Shown here: positions 9,485-17,792 of the stretch, piece after piece
Position numbering within the stretch: position 1 is the first letter of the stretch
Layout of the letters: every line of letters starts with the position of its first letter
Notes under the pieces: generated by a model
Seen by the model: only the letters and a program-made list of their open reading frames with translations
Told to the model about the DNA's origin: nothing
The model's database searches: none
Made by a program: the position numbers and the translations under genes
NCBI GenBank assembly: GCA_900546265.1
Contig: URCA01000012.1
Location: forward strand, 1-64,000
Length of the DNA: 64,000 nt
Direction of reading: 5' to 3'
From: an uncultured Oscillospiraceae bacterium
GTDB taxonomy: Bacteria > Bacillota > Clostridia > Oscillospirales > Acutalibacteraceae

Positions 9485-9496
9485 TAACCGTTTTAA
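9485..9496. promoter_or_regulatory. LacI-type operator candidate O3
   Basis: TAACCGTTTTAA shares the ACCG-TTTA core of the 7523 site and lies at the predicted transcription start of the regulator gene, which suggests autoregulation. Confidence 0.5.
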
Positions 9497-9537
9497 TTTG
9501 CAGAAGGACGTCCTGCTGCGGAGAAGGAGGAGCCCAT

Positions 9538-10557
9538 ATGTCGAAGGTGACTATCTATGATGTGGCGAAGGAGGCCGGCTGTTCGACAGCGACGGTATCC
9601 CTGGTGCTGCAAAACAGCGATAAAATCAAGGCTTCCACGCAGCAGCGCGTTTTGGACGCGGTGGAAAAGCTGGGCTATCTGCCGAATTTTGCAGCCAGAA
9701 GCCTGAGCAGCAAGTTCACCAACCTGCTTGGCCTGATTGTGCCCAATATGGAAAACCCTTTGTTCGCCCATATGATCAAGGGGGTGGAGGAATACGCCAA
9801 CAGCAAGGGCTATGGCATCATTTTAGGCATTTCCGATCTGTCGCTGGATAAAGAGATGTTTTATATGCAGATGCTGCAGGAACGGCGAGTGGACGGCCTA
9901 CTGGTGTTTCCCACCTTTGTGGATGAGATTTTTGAACGGTTTATCTGCGGAAAAAGCGACGAAAGCATCCCGCTGGTTCTCTGCGGCAGCACCGGCGTGC
10001 AGGAATATCCCGTCAGCTATGTCAAATGCGACAATCGTATGGGCGCGTATATGGCCACGGATCACCTGGTGACGTCCGGCCGCCGGCGTATCGGCTGCCT
10101 GTGCGCCGTTGCCGACCATCGGCAGGCCGAAAGCCGCATCAACGGCTACCGCGACGCCCTGATGTTTCATGGGATCGAGCGGGACGACGATCTCATCCGG
10201 TTCTGCACCCAGGACACGGAGGATATCCACCGGGCCGCCGCTGCTCTCCTGCGGGAGCAGCGGGTGGACGCGATTTTCTGCCTGTACGATTATATGAGCA
10301 TCGCCGTCATGCGCGCTGTGATGAGCGCGGGGCTGCGGATCCCGGAGGATGTGGCCGTCATGGGCTACGATAACATTCCGGTTTCCCAGTTCCTGCCCAT
10401 CTCCCTGTCCACCATCGATACCCATGGGCAGCGGGTGGGAAGCATCGCCGCCGAACTGCTGATAGAAAAAATTCAGACGCCGGGCACGCCCTGCCGGCAG
10501 ATTCAGCTTAAACCGGATTTGATTGTCCGGGAATCCACCGCCCTGAAAAAGGAATAA
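9538..10557 (+). CDS. LacI-family transcriptional regulator
   Basis: 339 residues. The N-terminal LacI helix-turn-helix (about 3-48) reads VTIYDVAKEAGCSTATVS and is followed by the hinge sequence LGYLPNFAARSL. A periplasmic-binding-protein-like effector domain (about 60-330) contains typical family segments such as LGLIVPNMENP and DVAVMGYDN. GGAGGAG precedes the ATG. It is a one-gene unit with its own promoter and probably represses the divergent glycosidase and binding-protein promoters through the near-palindromes at 7289, 7523 and 9485. The effector is presumably an oligosaccharide product. Confidence 0.93.
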   Translation: MSKVTIYDVAKEAGCSTATVSLVLQNSDKIKASTQQRVLDAVEKLGYLPNFAARSLSSKFTNLLGLIVPNMENPLFAHMIKGVEEYANSKGYGIILGISDLSLDKEMFYMQMLQERRVDGLLVFPTFVDEIFERFICGKSDESIPLVLCGSTGVQEYPVSYVKCDNRMGAYMATDHLVTSGRRRIGCLCAVADHRQAESRINGYRDALMFHGIERDDDLIRFCTQDTEDIHRAAAALLREQRVDAIFCLYDYMSIAVMRAVMSAGLRIPEDVAVMGYDNIPVSQFLPISLSTIDTHGQRVGSIAAELLIEKIQTPGTPCRQIQLKPDLIVRESTALKKE

Positions 10558-10587
10558 AGGCGGGAATTCTTAAGGGCGGGCACCCGG

Positions 10588-10616
10588 TTGACAAGCGTTT
10601 TTTGGCCCATTACAAT
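10588..10616 (+). promoter_or_regulatory. Promoter upstream of the GNAT gene
   Basis: TTGACA (10588-10593), 17 nt, TACAAT (10611-10616). The -10 box is the outer end of the 22-bp inverted repeat, so promoter melting and the repeat are physically linked. Confidence 0.7.
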
Positions 10617-10673
10617 AAGAACCAGTATCAATGGCCTGGCTGTTTCAGACTATTGATACTGGTTCTTATTGTA
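10611..10673. repeat. Perfect 22-bp inverted repeat at a promoter
   Basis: The arms 10611-10632 and 10652-10673 are exact reverse complements separated by 19 nt. The left arm begins at the -10 box and the right arm ends just before the Shine-Dalgarno of the GNAT gene. It could be an operator, a 5'-UTR hairpin or a small element remnant. It lacks the GC-stem and T-run form of a terminator. Confidence 0.85.
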
Positions 10674-10691
10674 CGGAAGGGAGCCGATAGC

Positions 10692-11126
10692 TTGGAGACG
10701 ATTCGCTTTGTATGGCGGCCGGGGGACGGGGATTTGTCCGACGCGTACCGCGTGAGGCTGCGTGTGTTTTGTGACGAGCAGGGGTACCGGCCCGATATGG
10801 AGCTGGATGAGCAGGATGCCGCTTCCCAGCATCTTATCGCCTACGACGGGGATGAGCCGGTTGCCACCGGACGGCTTTACGAAAAGGCGCCGGCGGTTTA
10901 CGGCCTGGGGCGGATCGCCGCCCTGCCCGCTTACCGCGGCCGGGGACTAGGGGCACGGCTGGTGTGGGAGATGTGCCGCCGGGCCAAAGAATTGGGGGCG
11001 GAAACGGCGGAACTGGACGCCCAGTGCCGGGTGATCCCCTTTTATGAAAAGCAAGGGTTTGCCGTCTGCGGCGGCGAACACCTAGACGGCCATGTGCCCC
11101 ACCGGCTGATGCGGCGGAAATTGTAA
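10692..11126 (+). CDS. GNAT-family N-acetyltransferase
   Basis: 144 residues, full length for a single GNAT domain. The acetyl-CoA-binding motif appears as RGRGLGARLV (about 85-94), followed by the late FYEKQGF motif. The N-terminal VFCDEQGY pattern is like the YjcF/ElaA subgroup. The acceptor substrate is unknown. The start is TTG at 10692, placed 8 nt after GGAAGGGAG; earlier in-frame ATGs lie inside the inverted repeat and have no ribosome site. It is monocistronic, with a terminator at 11160. Confidence 0.85.
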   Translation: METIRFVWRPGDGDLSDAYRVRLRVFCDEQGYRPDMELDEQDAASQHLIAYDGDEPVATGRLYEKAPAVYGLGRIAALPAYRGRGLGARLVWEMCRRAKELGAETAELDAQCRVIPFYEKQGFAVCGGEHLDGHVPHRLMRRKL

Positions 11127-11159
11127 CCGACGCCGTTTGCGGCCGAGACCTCCCGCGGG

Positions 11160-11187
11160 AAAAAGGCGGGGCGCCTCCCGCTTTTTC
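11160..11187 (+). terminator. Terminator of the GNAT gene
   Basis: AAAAAGGCGGG pairs with CCCGCTTTTT with one bulged base, and a T run follows. It lies just upstream of the rnpB promoter. Confidence 0.75.
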
Positions 11188-11216
11188 TTGACTTTTCAGC
11201 CGCTTTGCTTTACACT
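11188..11216 (+). promoter_or_regulatory. rnpB promoter
   Basis: TTGACT (11188-11193), 17 nt, TACACT (11211-11216), placing the start at the first bases of the RNase P RNA. Confidence 0.8.
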
Positions 11217-11223
11217 AATCGGG

Positions 11224-11557
11224 TGAGCGGGCTGAGCAGCTGCGTGCGGGCAACCGCATGAGGAAAGTCCGAGCTCCACAGGGCAGGATAACGGCTAACG
11301 GCCGCCGGGGGTGACCCTAGGGAAAGTGCAACAGAGAGATACCGCTGCGGGGCTTCCCCGCAGTAAGGGTGGAAAGGCGAGGTAAGAGCTCACCGGCGCA
11401 CAGGAGACTGTGCGGCCCTGCAAACCCTATCCGGAGCAACGCCGACCGAAGCGATACATTGGCCCGATGTGCTTCAACAGGCGGCTAGAGCCATGTGGCA
11501 ACATATGGTCGAGATAGATGGCTGTTCACGACAGAACTCGGCTTACAGGCCCGCTCA
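11224..11557 (+). ncRNA. rnpB: RNase P RNA, bacterial class A
   Basis: This is the catalytic RNA that removes 5' leaders from pre-tRNAs. The conserved core is clear: GAGGAAAGTCCGAGCTCC near the 5' end (about 11261-11278), ACAGAGAGATACCG in the middle, and the 3' signature AGAACTCGGCTTACAGG. The terminal P1 strands AGCGGGC and GCCCGCT pair. The length of about 334 nt fits the class. It has its own promoter and terminator. Confidence 0.95.
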
Positions 11558-11573
11558 TTCTTTTACCGAAACG

Positions 11574-11598
11574 CCCCGCCGGCTCCGGCGGGGTTTTT
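11574..11598 (+). terminator. rnpB terminator
   Basis: A CCCCGCCGG/CCGGCGGGG stem with a 2-nt loop is followed by five T. Confidence 0.85.
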
Positions 11599-11626
11599 GT
11601 TATAAACAGAAAAGGAGATGGGACAG

Positions 11627-12592
11627 ATGGTACGGTGGGGAATTCTCGGCTGCGGCGGCATCGCCCGGCGGATGGCCGCGGTGATTCCAGAGGCGAGGGA
11701 CGCCCGTCTGGTGGCGGCAGCGGCCCGGGACAAGGAGAGGGCGGCGGCCTTCGCCGCCCGGTTCGGCGCGGACAAAGCCTATGGGTCGTACGAGGAGCTG
11801 GCGGCGGACAAGGAGGTGGACGCCGTCTATGTGGCGACCATCCACCCCGCCCACGCGGCGGCTGTCGAGCTGTGCCTGCGGGCGGGCAAGGCCGTGCTGT
11901 GTGAAAAGCCGCTGACCATGTCGGCCAGGGAGGCGCGCCGTCTGTTTGACCTGGCGGAGGCGTGCGGCGTCCCGCTGCTGGAAGCGATGTGGACGCGGTA
12001 TCTGCCGGCATGGCGCCGCGCGCGGGAGCTGGTGCAGGAGGGGGCCATCGGTGAACTGCGGAGTATGCAGGCGGACTTCTGTTTCAACAGCCCGTATGAT
12101 CCGGCGTCCCGGCTGTACGCTCCCGAATTGGGGGGCGGCGCTCTGTGGGACGTGGGGATTTACGGCTGTCACGTGCTTATCCATATGCTGGGGCGGGAAT
12201 ATCGCTCTCTGCGGGCGGAAGGCCGGCTGGCCCCCGGCGGGGTGGACAGCTTCGCGGCGCTGACCCTGCGCTTCCCGGGGGATGTGCTGGCCATGATGAC
12301 CTGCGGCGGCGATCAGATGGGGGATCAGGCGGCCCGCCTATACGGCACGGCCGGCTGGATCGAGCTGCCCCGGATGTATGACGCCAGAGAGGTGCGCCTG
12401 TTCACGGAGGGCGGCCTTGTCCGTACAGAGGAATTTCCCCATCGGGATGGCTTTATCTATGAGGTTGAAGCGTTTGGCCGCCTGCTCGCTGGTGGAACGG
12501 ACGCGGTCGTCGAAGCGCCGCCGGAGGATACCTGCGCCGCTTTGGGGATGATCGAGGAAGCCCTGACGCAATTGCGGGGAAGCTGCGGCTAA
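11627..12592 (+). CDS. Gfo/Idh/MocA-family NAD(P)-dependent oxidoreductase
   Basis: 321 residues. An N-terminal Rossmann fold has the dinucleotide motif GILGCGGIARR at the start and CEKPL near residue 92, the conserved lysine of the family. A C-terminal alpha/beta substrate domain contains GGGALWDVGIYGCH. Members oxidise or reduce sugars, inositols or related polyols; the substrate is not predictable. AGGAG (11613-11617) is flush against an upstream ATG at 11618 but 9 nt from ATG 11627, so the latter is preferred. It stands alone between the rnpB terminator and its own terminator. Confidence 0.9.
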   Translation: MVRWGILGCGGIARRMAAVIPEARDARLVAAAARDKERAAAFAARFGADKAYGSYEELAADKEVDAVYVATIHPAHAAAVELCLRAGKAVLCEKPLTMSAREARRLFDLAEACGVPLLEAMWTRYLPAWRRARELVQEGAIGELRSMQADFCFNSPYDPASRLYAPELGGGALWDVGIYGCHVLIHMLGREYRSLRAEGRLAPGGVDSFAALTLRFPGDVLAMMTCGGDQMGDQAARLYGTAGWIELPRMYDAREVRLFTEGGLVRTEEFPHRDGFIYEVEAFGRLLAGGTDAVVEAPPEDTCAALGMIEEALTQLRGSCG

Positions 12593-12617
12593 AAATGCCG
12601 GCTTTCCGCATTTTTTT
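12592..12617 (+). terminator. Terminator of the oxidoreductase gene
   Basis: AAAAATGC-CGG pairs across a short loop with CC-GCATTTTT directly after the stop codon, followed by further T. Confidence 0.75.
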
Positions 12618-12743
12618 GGTGGTTTCACGCACTTTTCTGGTAACAATGCTGTTTTTATAAAATCTCCTGTAAGATTTTGCCTTGGCGGGAATTGTATATA
12701 TAGAAGCCAAATGGGCATTTCGTTACGAGGAGTGAGAGGCGGC

Positions 12744-13613
12744 ATGAAAAAGCTGGAGGCGTCCTTGGGGCGTTCGGAACAAGCGGCTGTTGTCCGGAAT
12801 CGATTTGTGGAACTGCTTCGCCAGGGAAAAACCGGTGAGGAGGCGGTAGAAGAGCTGCAGAGCATGACGGGCGATCAGAAAGACACCCAGTTCGGCAGGG
12901 AGTTTTGGATGGCCCTGGCCGATATCATGTGGAATTACGGCCGGCTGACCGAGCAGGTGAAAATCAACGCGCTGCGGGCAATCGACAGCTGCCGCCAGGT
13001 GACGATGGAGCGCCGGGGCCCCAATCGGCAGTATCTGCTGCAGATGGAATATCTCAGCCGGCTGGAAATCAAGCTGCAAACGCCTCAGCCCGAGCAGAAG
13101 AAGGTGGCGACCTATCAGCTCTTTGTCAACGACTGGGAGCCGGGCGACGTGCTTTCCTACCGGCTGTCCGGCGCGGCGGAAGCGTATGCGGGTCAGCTGG
13201 TCTTCGTCCATGTGGTGCGCAAGCAGAAATATTTTCCGGGCCATATCGTGCCGGTGGTGCGGGTGTTCCGCCTGACGGCCTCGCGCAACCTGGAGCTGAA
13301 GGAGCTGCAGGCCGGCGGCTATCTGCCCCAATACTGGAGTCCCGCCAATTACGACCGGTCATTGGACGAGGTGCCGCCCTATCAGCATACGGCCCGTATG
13401 CACGACGTGCTGTTCAACACGCTGCTCAGTGCCGTCAATGTGCAGGAATATCAGAGCTTTTCCAAAATCGGCGTGCTTCCGGTTCTGGAACTGCCGCTCG
13501 ACAGGGTGGACGATGCCAACGAATCCACCTGCCGCCTGTTTGAGGTGGAGACCGTGTCGGCGTTGCGGAAGTGGAAGAATACCGATGTGTATACCCTGCT
13601 CCAGCACCGCTGA
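12744..13613 (+). CDS. Protein of unknown function, cytoplasmic
   Basis: 289 residues, not recognised. There is no signal peptide or transmembrane segment. The N-terminal half looks helical and charged; the C-terminal half is mixed alpha/beta, with VNDWEPGDVLSYRLSG, VHVVRKQKYFPGH and LFEVETVSALRKWKNTDVY as notable stretches. The start at 12744 is preferred over the in-frame ATG at 12711 because GAGGAG lies 11 nt and AGAGG 4 nt upstream of it. The flanking terminators make it a single-gene unit, so context gives no clue to function. Confidence 0.75.
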   Translation: MKKLEASLGRSEQAAVVRNRFVELLRQGKTGEEAVEELQSMTGDQKDTQFGREFWMALADIMWNYGRLTEQVKINALRAIDSCRQVTMERRGPNRQYLLQMEYLSRLEIKLQTPQPEQKKVATYQLFVNDWEPGDVLSYRLSGAAEAYAGQLVFVHVVRKQKYFPGHIVPVVRVFRLTASRNLELKELQAGGYLPQYWSPANYDRSLDEVPPYQHTARMHDVLFNTLLSAVNVQEYQSFSKIGVLPVLELPLDRVDDANESTCRLFEVETVSALRKWKNTDVYTLLQHR

Positions 13614-13682
13614 TTCGGGCGGGACAGTCATGGAGCGCTCATGAACCAGCCTTCAAATTTCGGGGGGGAATTTTGAAGGGGG

Positions 13683-13720
13683 GAGGGGAAACGAACGATG
13701 AGTTCGTTTCCCCTCTTTTT
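13683..13720 (+). terminator. Terminator downstream of 13613
   Basis: A 14-bp perfect stem (13683-13696 with 13702-13715) and a five-T run. Confidence 0.88.
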
Positions 13721-13771
13721 GATTCATCAAGATCGATCCATCAAAAACCGTGCGGATTGACGTATTTTATG

Positions 13772-13800
13772 TCGACATTTCTGTGTGGAAATGGTATACT
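13772..13800 (+). promoter_or_regulatory. Promoter of the diguanylate cyclase gene
   Basis: TCGACA (13772-13777), 17 nt, TATACT (13795-13800). Confidence 0.65.
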
Positions 13801-13878
13801 GATCAGCATATACTGAGTATAAAGGTCGTCGAACCGGAGGAAAACCGGTCGAATCGTGGCTGGGGAGTGGGTAGGTAC

Positions 13879-15075
13879 ATGAAGCGCGAGCAAATACGCA
13901 GGTGGCTGGGGTTCCCTTTGGAGGAGTCATGCCGGGCTTCCATTGAACAGGCTTTGGTGCAGTCGACGCATCGAACGACCATGACCATCGGCATATTGAT
14001 TCTGGCCTTTCAGGCCCTCATGTTTCTGCTGACCACCTTCCGGTCAGGGGGGCCGTTTTACTCACAAAGGCGCACCCTGTACTGGGTTTTGTATATCCTG
14101 CTGTTTACCGTCACCCTGGTGCTGTTGCTGATGGCCCGGCGTCTGCACAAGGGAAAACCGCCGAAAAGCGCGGCCTACCTGCGTGTGGAAACCACATATA
14201 TCGGCTTGATTTGCCTGTGGGCCTGCTGCATCACCCTGCTGGATCAGCGGGGTGACGGCGGCTTGAACGTTTATAGCTACGTCACCCTGTCGGCGGCGGC
14301 CTTTTCTCTGCTGAAGCCCTGGCAGGGCGTGCTGATTTTCGGCGGCGATTTCGTTTTTCTGAATCTACTGCTTCCCATCACGCAAGGGGGCACCCACAAT
14401 GTCTACAGCAATCTAATCAACAGTCTTTTTATTGCCGTGATGGCGTTTGTCATCTCCGTCATTGTGTATCGCAGCAAGGTGTTCAGCTTCCGCGATAAGC
14501 AGATTATTGAAAAGCAGGTGGCGGAAATCCGCCTGTATAACGAGCAGCTCAACTGGATGGCCGTGACCGATCAGCTGACACAGATGTACAACCGCCGCTA
14601 TCTGGAGCGTCTGCCCGAGGAAACCGCCTGGAGAGGACAGACGCTTGCGGCGGGCCTGATGGTTGATATCGACTTTTTCAAGCAGTATAACGATACCTAT
14701 GGTCACGTGGCCGGGGACAGCTGCTTGAAAAGCATCGCCGACGATATTCAAGTGTTTATCCGGGATAAAAACGCCTGCGCCGTCCGGTACGGCGGGGAGG
14801 AGTTCTTCATCTGCCTGTTCCAATGCGAGGCGCGGGAGGCATGGGCCGAGGCCGAGAAACTGCGGCAGAGCATCCAGGACAGCGGCTTCCGCCGGGACGA
14901 CGTGCCTCTCGGCTGCGTCACGGTGAGCATCGGCGTGTCCGTGCTGGAAAATTGGCAGACCGATATGGAATTGCTCATTCGCCGAGCGGACGTGGCCTTG
15001 TATGCCGCCAAAAGCAACGGGCGCAACCGCGTGATGGCATACGAGGAATCGATACCAGCCCACGGACGGGCATAA
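13879..15075 (+). CDS. Membrane-bound diguanylate cyclase (GGDEF domain)
   Basis: 398 residues. About six hydrophobic membrane segments occupy roughly 33-195, a helical linker follows, and a C-terminal GGDEF domain (about 235-390) has the active-site GGEEF at 305-309 and DIDFFKQYNDTYGH. It should make cyclic di-GMP from two GTP at the membrane. The position normally holding the RxxD product-inhibition site reads RDKNACAVRYGGEEF, so the I-site is absent and feedback inhibition is probably weak. The start at 13879 comes from the promoter position and a GGAG-rich leader. It converges on the polyphosphate/carbohydrate-binding operon and ends in a shared terminator. Confidence 0.9.
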   Translation: MKREQIRRWLGFPLEESCRASIEQALVQSTHRTTMTIGILILAFQALMFLLTTFRSGGPFYSQRRTLYWVLYILLFTVTLVLLLMARRLHKGKPPKSAAYLRVETTYIGLICLWACCITLLDQRGDGGLNVYSYVTLSAAAFSLLKPWQGVLIFGGDFVFLNLLLPITQGGTHNVYSNLINSLFIAVMAFVISVIVYRSKVFSFRDKQIIEKQVAEIRLYNEQLNWMAVTDQLTQMYNRRYLERLPEETAWRGQTLAAGLMVDIDFFKQYNDTYGHVAGDSCLKSIADDIQVFIRDKNACAVRYGGEEFFICLFQCEAREAWAEAEKLRQSIQDSGFRRDDVPLGCVTVSIGVSVLENWQTDMELLIRRADVALYAAKSNGRNRVMAYEESIPAHGRA

Positions 15076-15077
15076 GG

Positions 15078-15119
15078 AAAGGCCAGCGTGGCAAACCCAC
15101 GCTGGCCTTTGCGGTTTTT
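15078..15119. terminator. Bidirectional terminator between convergent genes
   Basis: A 14-bp stem (15078-15091 with 15097-15110) lies between the cyclase stop and the leftward lipoprotein stop. T runs are available on both strands. Confidence 0.8.
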
Positions 15120-15125
15120 ATAAGA

Positions 15126-17096
15126 CTATCGCCGGCCGCCCATACCGCCGGGGCCGCCTCCGCCGCCCATGCCGCCGCCCATGCCACCGGACACGGCCTG
15201 GCCGCTGTCCGACACGCTGGTGGTGATGGCCGACAGCGTGATCGTGCACAGCTTTGCGCCGCCGGAGTAGGCGGTGTACAGCCCGGCCGCGTCCCCAGTG
15301 CCGGTACCGCCGGTATACAGGGCGTAAGCGCTGCCCTGTTTGAGCGCGGGAGCGCTGATAACCACGTTTTGATAAGCCTTGGAGGGGGCGAAGGCGGCGA
15401 CCAGGGCGCCGTCAGCGGCCGTCAGGGCCAGCGGCGTCCCCACCGGCTGGGTCGAGGAATAGGTGACCATCAGCGAGCATTGGCTGGAGGAGCTGCCGGG
15501 GGCCTCCGCCATACCTGCGCTGCCCGCCGCCACCAGAATGCCGCCGGTGATTTCACAGCTGCCGTCGTAATCCAGCGCGCCGTTTCCATTGCCGGTGGGG
15601 CCGCAGACCAGGATGGTGCCGCCGTCGATATACAGATTGCCGTTGGAGTCGAGACCGTCGCCGTCCGCGTCCACCAGCAAATTGCCGCCGGATATGCGGA
15701 CATAATAGGAACTGTTGCCTCCCATGCTGAACCCATTCTGCCCCGGACGGCCGTTCATGGCGGAGGAGTCGCTGCCGCCCGCCGCGTTCAGCCCGTCATC
15801 ACTGGCCTTGAGCTGGATGTCGCCGCCGCTGATGTCGATGGTGCCCCCCTCCAGCCCTTCGTAGGACTTGGTGATGCGGATGGTGCCCTTACTGATGGTC
15901 AGGGCCGCGTCCGCGTGAATTCCATCGTCGCCGGAGGTCAGGGTATATTCCCCGCCGGATATGGCGACGCTGCCGTTGGAGTGAATGGCATCGTCGGAGG
16001 AATCGACGGTGAAGACCCCGCCGGTCAGCAGGATGCCTGCGCCCGCCTTCAGGCCCTTGGCGCTGGGGGCGTCGGCCGTCGTTTCGCTGCCGCCGGCGCT
16101 CCACTGGCCCCAGCCAGGCCGGGCGTCCCCCTTGCTGTCGGTGCTGCTGTTGGCGCTGCCACCGCCGGTCTTCAGGGTATAGGTGCCAGCCGCTATCTGC
16201 AGGACGGTTTCCGCCTGTACGCCGTCGTTGGCCGCCGTGATGGAATAGGTGCCGCCGTCCAGAGAAATCCATCCCTTGTCGGCGTCGGTGTCGTTGGTGG
16301 ATTTGATGCCGTCGGTCCCGGCGTCGATGGTGAACGTGCCGTTCTGGATGGCGACCCCGTCCTTGCCCCGCAGGCCGTCGCCCGCGGCCGTTACCCGGAT
16401 GGTGCCGCCGGTGATGGTCAGCACGTCCTTGGACGCGATGCCGTTGTTGTACTGGCCGGTAACGGTCAGTGTGCCGCCGCCGTTGATGGTCAGGTCGTTT
16501 TTCGAGAAGACCGCCGCGCTGGGTTCGTCGGTTTCGGCGTCGGGGAAGGTGTAGGATGCGCCGTCCGTCAGTGCGTTTTGGGTGCCGTCGGCCAGGGTCA
16601 GGATGGTTTTGGCCGCCTTTTTCGCGTAAAGCGGGGCGCTGTTCGCGCAGGTGATGGACACGCCGTTCAGTATCAGCCGCACCGTGTCCTCCTTCCCGGC
16701 GTCTACCACCACCTGGCCGGCGGTCAGGGTGCCGCTGAGTATATAGGTGCCGGCCGCCGAAATGGTCAGGACGCTCCCTTTGGCGGAAGCGCCGGAGCCC
16801 TGGATGGACATGGTGCTGCCGCTGAACACGATGGCCGTGGCGGACGCAGCGTCGTAGGCGGCGGAGGTGTCCTCGGTCCCATAGGTGACCTCCACCGGCG
16901 CGGCGGACGCGGTTGTGCCGCTCCCGTCGCCGGAGCCGGCGGCGCTTTCTCCGCCGTTTGTGTCTCCGGCGCTCGTGCCGCCTGTCATGGCGGACGAACC
17001 CTCGGCGTTCCCAAGCAGACGGCAGCCGGCCAGAGATACGCTGAAGATAAGCGCGGCCCCCAGTCCGCTGAGAAAACGAATGGTTCGGGTGTTCAT
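15126..17096 (-). CDS. Carbohydrate-binding beta-helix lipoprotein (Cthe_2159-like)
   Basis: 656 residues. The signal peptide ends in the lipobox LAGC, followed by a Ser/Gly/Thr-rich spacer (about 30-70). The main part has repeated beta-helix-like turns such as TITGGTIRVTAAGDGL, ISGGEYTLTSGDDGIHA and ISGGNLLVDADGDGL. These resemble the Cthe_2159 (DUF4353/carbohydrate-binding) family that binds acidic polysaccharides and calcium. The tail is glycine/methionine-rich. It is therefore a surface-anchored glycan-binding protein. ATG at 17096 is preferred over GTG at 17102 because AAAGGAG lies 7 nt upstream. It is the last gene after the DUF4956 and polyphosphate-polymerase genes. Confidence 0.85.
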   Translation of the reverse strand: MNTRTIRFLSGLGAALIFSVSLAGCRLLGNAEGSSAMTGGTSAGDTNGGESAAGSGDGSGTTASAAPVEVTYGTEDTSAAYDAASATAIVFSGSTMSIQGSGASAKGSVLTISAAGTYILSGTLTAGQVVVDAGKEDTVRLILNGVSITCANSAPLYAKKAAKTILTLADGTQNALTDGASYTFPDAETDEPSAAVFSKNDLTINGGGTLTVTGQYNNGIASKDVLTITGGTIRVTAAGDGLRGKDGVAIQNGTFTIDAGTDGIKSTNDTDADKGWISLDGGTYSITAANDGVQAETVLQIAAGTYTLKTGGGSANSSTDSKGDARPGWGQWSAGGSETTADAPSAKGLKAGAGILLTGGVFTVDSSDDAIHSNGSVAISGGEYTLTSGDDGIHADAALTISKGTIRITKSYEGLEGGTIDISGGDIQLKASDDGLNAAGGSDSSAMNGRPGQNGFSMGGNSSYYVRISGGNLLVDADGDGLDSNGNLYIDGGTILVCGPTGNGNGALDYDGSCEITGGILVAAGSAGMAEAPGSSSSQCSLMVTYSSTQPVGTPLALTAADGALVAAFAPSKAYQNVVISAPALKQGSAYALYTGGTGTGDAAGLYTAYSGGAKLCTITLSAITTSVSDSGQAVSGGMGGGMGGGGGPGGMGGRR

Positions 17097-17111
17097 AAAC
17101 ACACTCCTTTC

Positions 17112-17792
17112 TCAGAGCTCGTCGCGCACGGTGGACACCGGCCCGCAGGAAATGGTCAGATTGCCGTTGCGGCAGCGCAGGTCGTCCAGGAACGCCTTTT
17201 CAATCACCGGCTCCCGCAGCGCGACGCGGTAGTGAAGCTCGTATAGGCTTCCCATGCCGCTGGTCTTGACCCGCACCAGCTCGGCTCGTTTGGTGTACTT
17301 GGCGAACAAATCGTCGAAAATGCCGCTGTAATCCAGCGATTCGGGGATGGTGATGCGCAGCTCCTTTTCCTGGGCCCGGCTTTCGCCGAACCGCAGCCGG
17401 GTGAGCAGCAGGGTCATCAGCCCGACGAGGATCAGAAACAAGAGGGCCACGCCCACATAGCCCATGCCGGTGGCCAGGCCGATGGCCATGGCGAAGAAGA
17501 TGGCGCTGATTTCCCGGGCGCTGCCCGGCACCGAGCGGAACCGCACCAGGCTGAACGCGCCCACCACGGCCACGCCGGTGCCCAGATTCCCGTTGACCAG
17601 CAGGATGACGATCTGCACCATGGCGGGCAGCAGCGCCAGCGTGACGACGAAGTTTTTGCTATAGGTGTTTTTGTACATGTAGACCAGCGCAATCCCCAGC
17701 CCCATGGCGAGGGAGGCGGCGGTGCACAGCAGCAGCTGCGGCAGGGACAGGGATACGGTGGTGGAAACGGACGATAAAATACTGTCAAGCAC
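17112..17792 (-). CDS. DUF4956 membrane protein
   Basis: 226 residues. Three or four transmembrane segments fill residues 15-130 and include the family-typical VVGAFSLVRFRSVPGSAREI loop. The cytoplasmic C-terminal domain (about 135-226) is ferredoxin-like in appearance. DUF4956 proteins regularly neighbour VTC-type polyphosphate polymerases; their biochemical role is unknown, and a transport or scaffold partner role is inferred. The start codon overlaps the end of the polymerase gene by 8 nt, so the two are probably translationally coupled. Confidence 0.88.
   Translation of the reverse strand: MLDSILSSVSTTVSLSLPQLLLCTAASLAMGLGIALVYMYKNTYSKNFVVTLALLPAMVQIVILLVNGNLGTGVAVVGAFSLVRFRSVPGSAREISAIFFAMAIGLATGMGYVGVALLFLILVGLMTLLLTRLRFGESRAQEKELRITIPESLDYSGIFDDLFAKYTKRAELVRVKTSGMGSLYELHYRVALREPVIEKAFLDDLRCRNGNLTISCGPVSTVRDEL

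Noticed and set aside
14823..17246. 807-codon plus-strand frame
   Set aside because: It is antisense to the diguanylate cyclase end and the beta-helix lipoprotein, has no ribosome site, and its composition reflects the repeats on the other strand.
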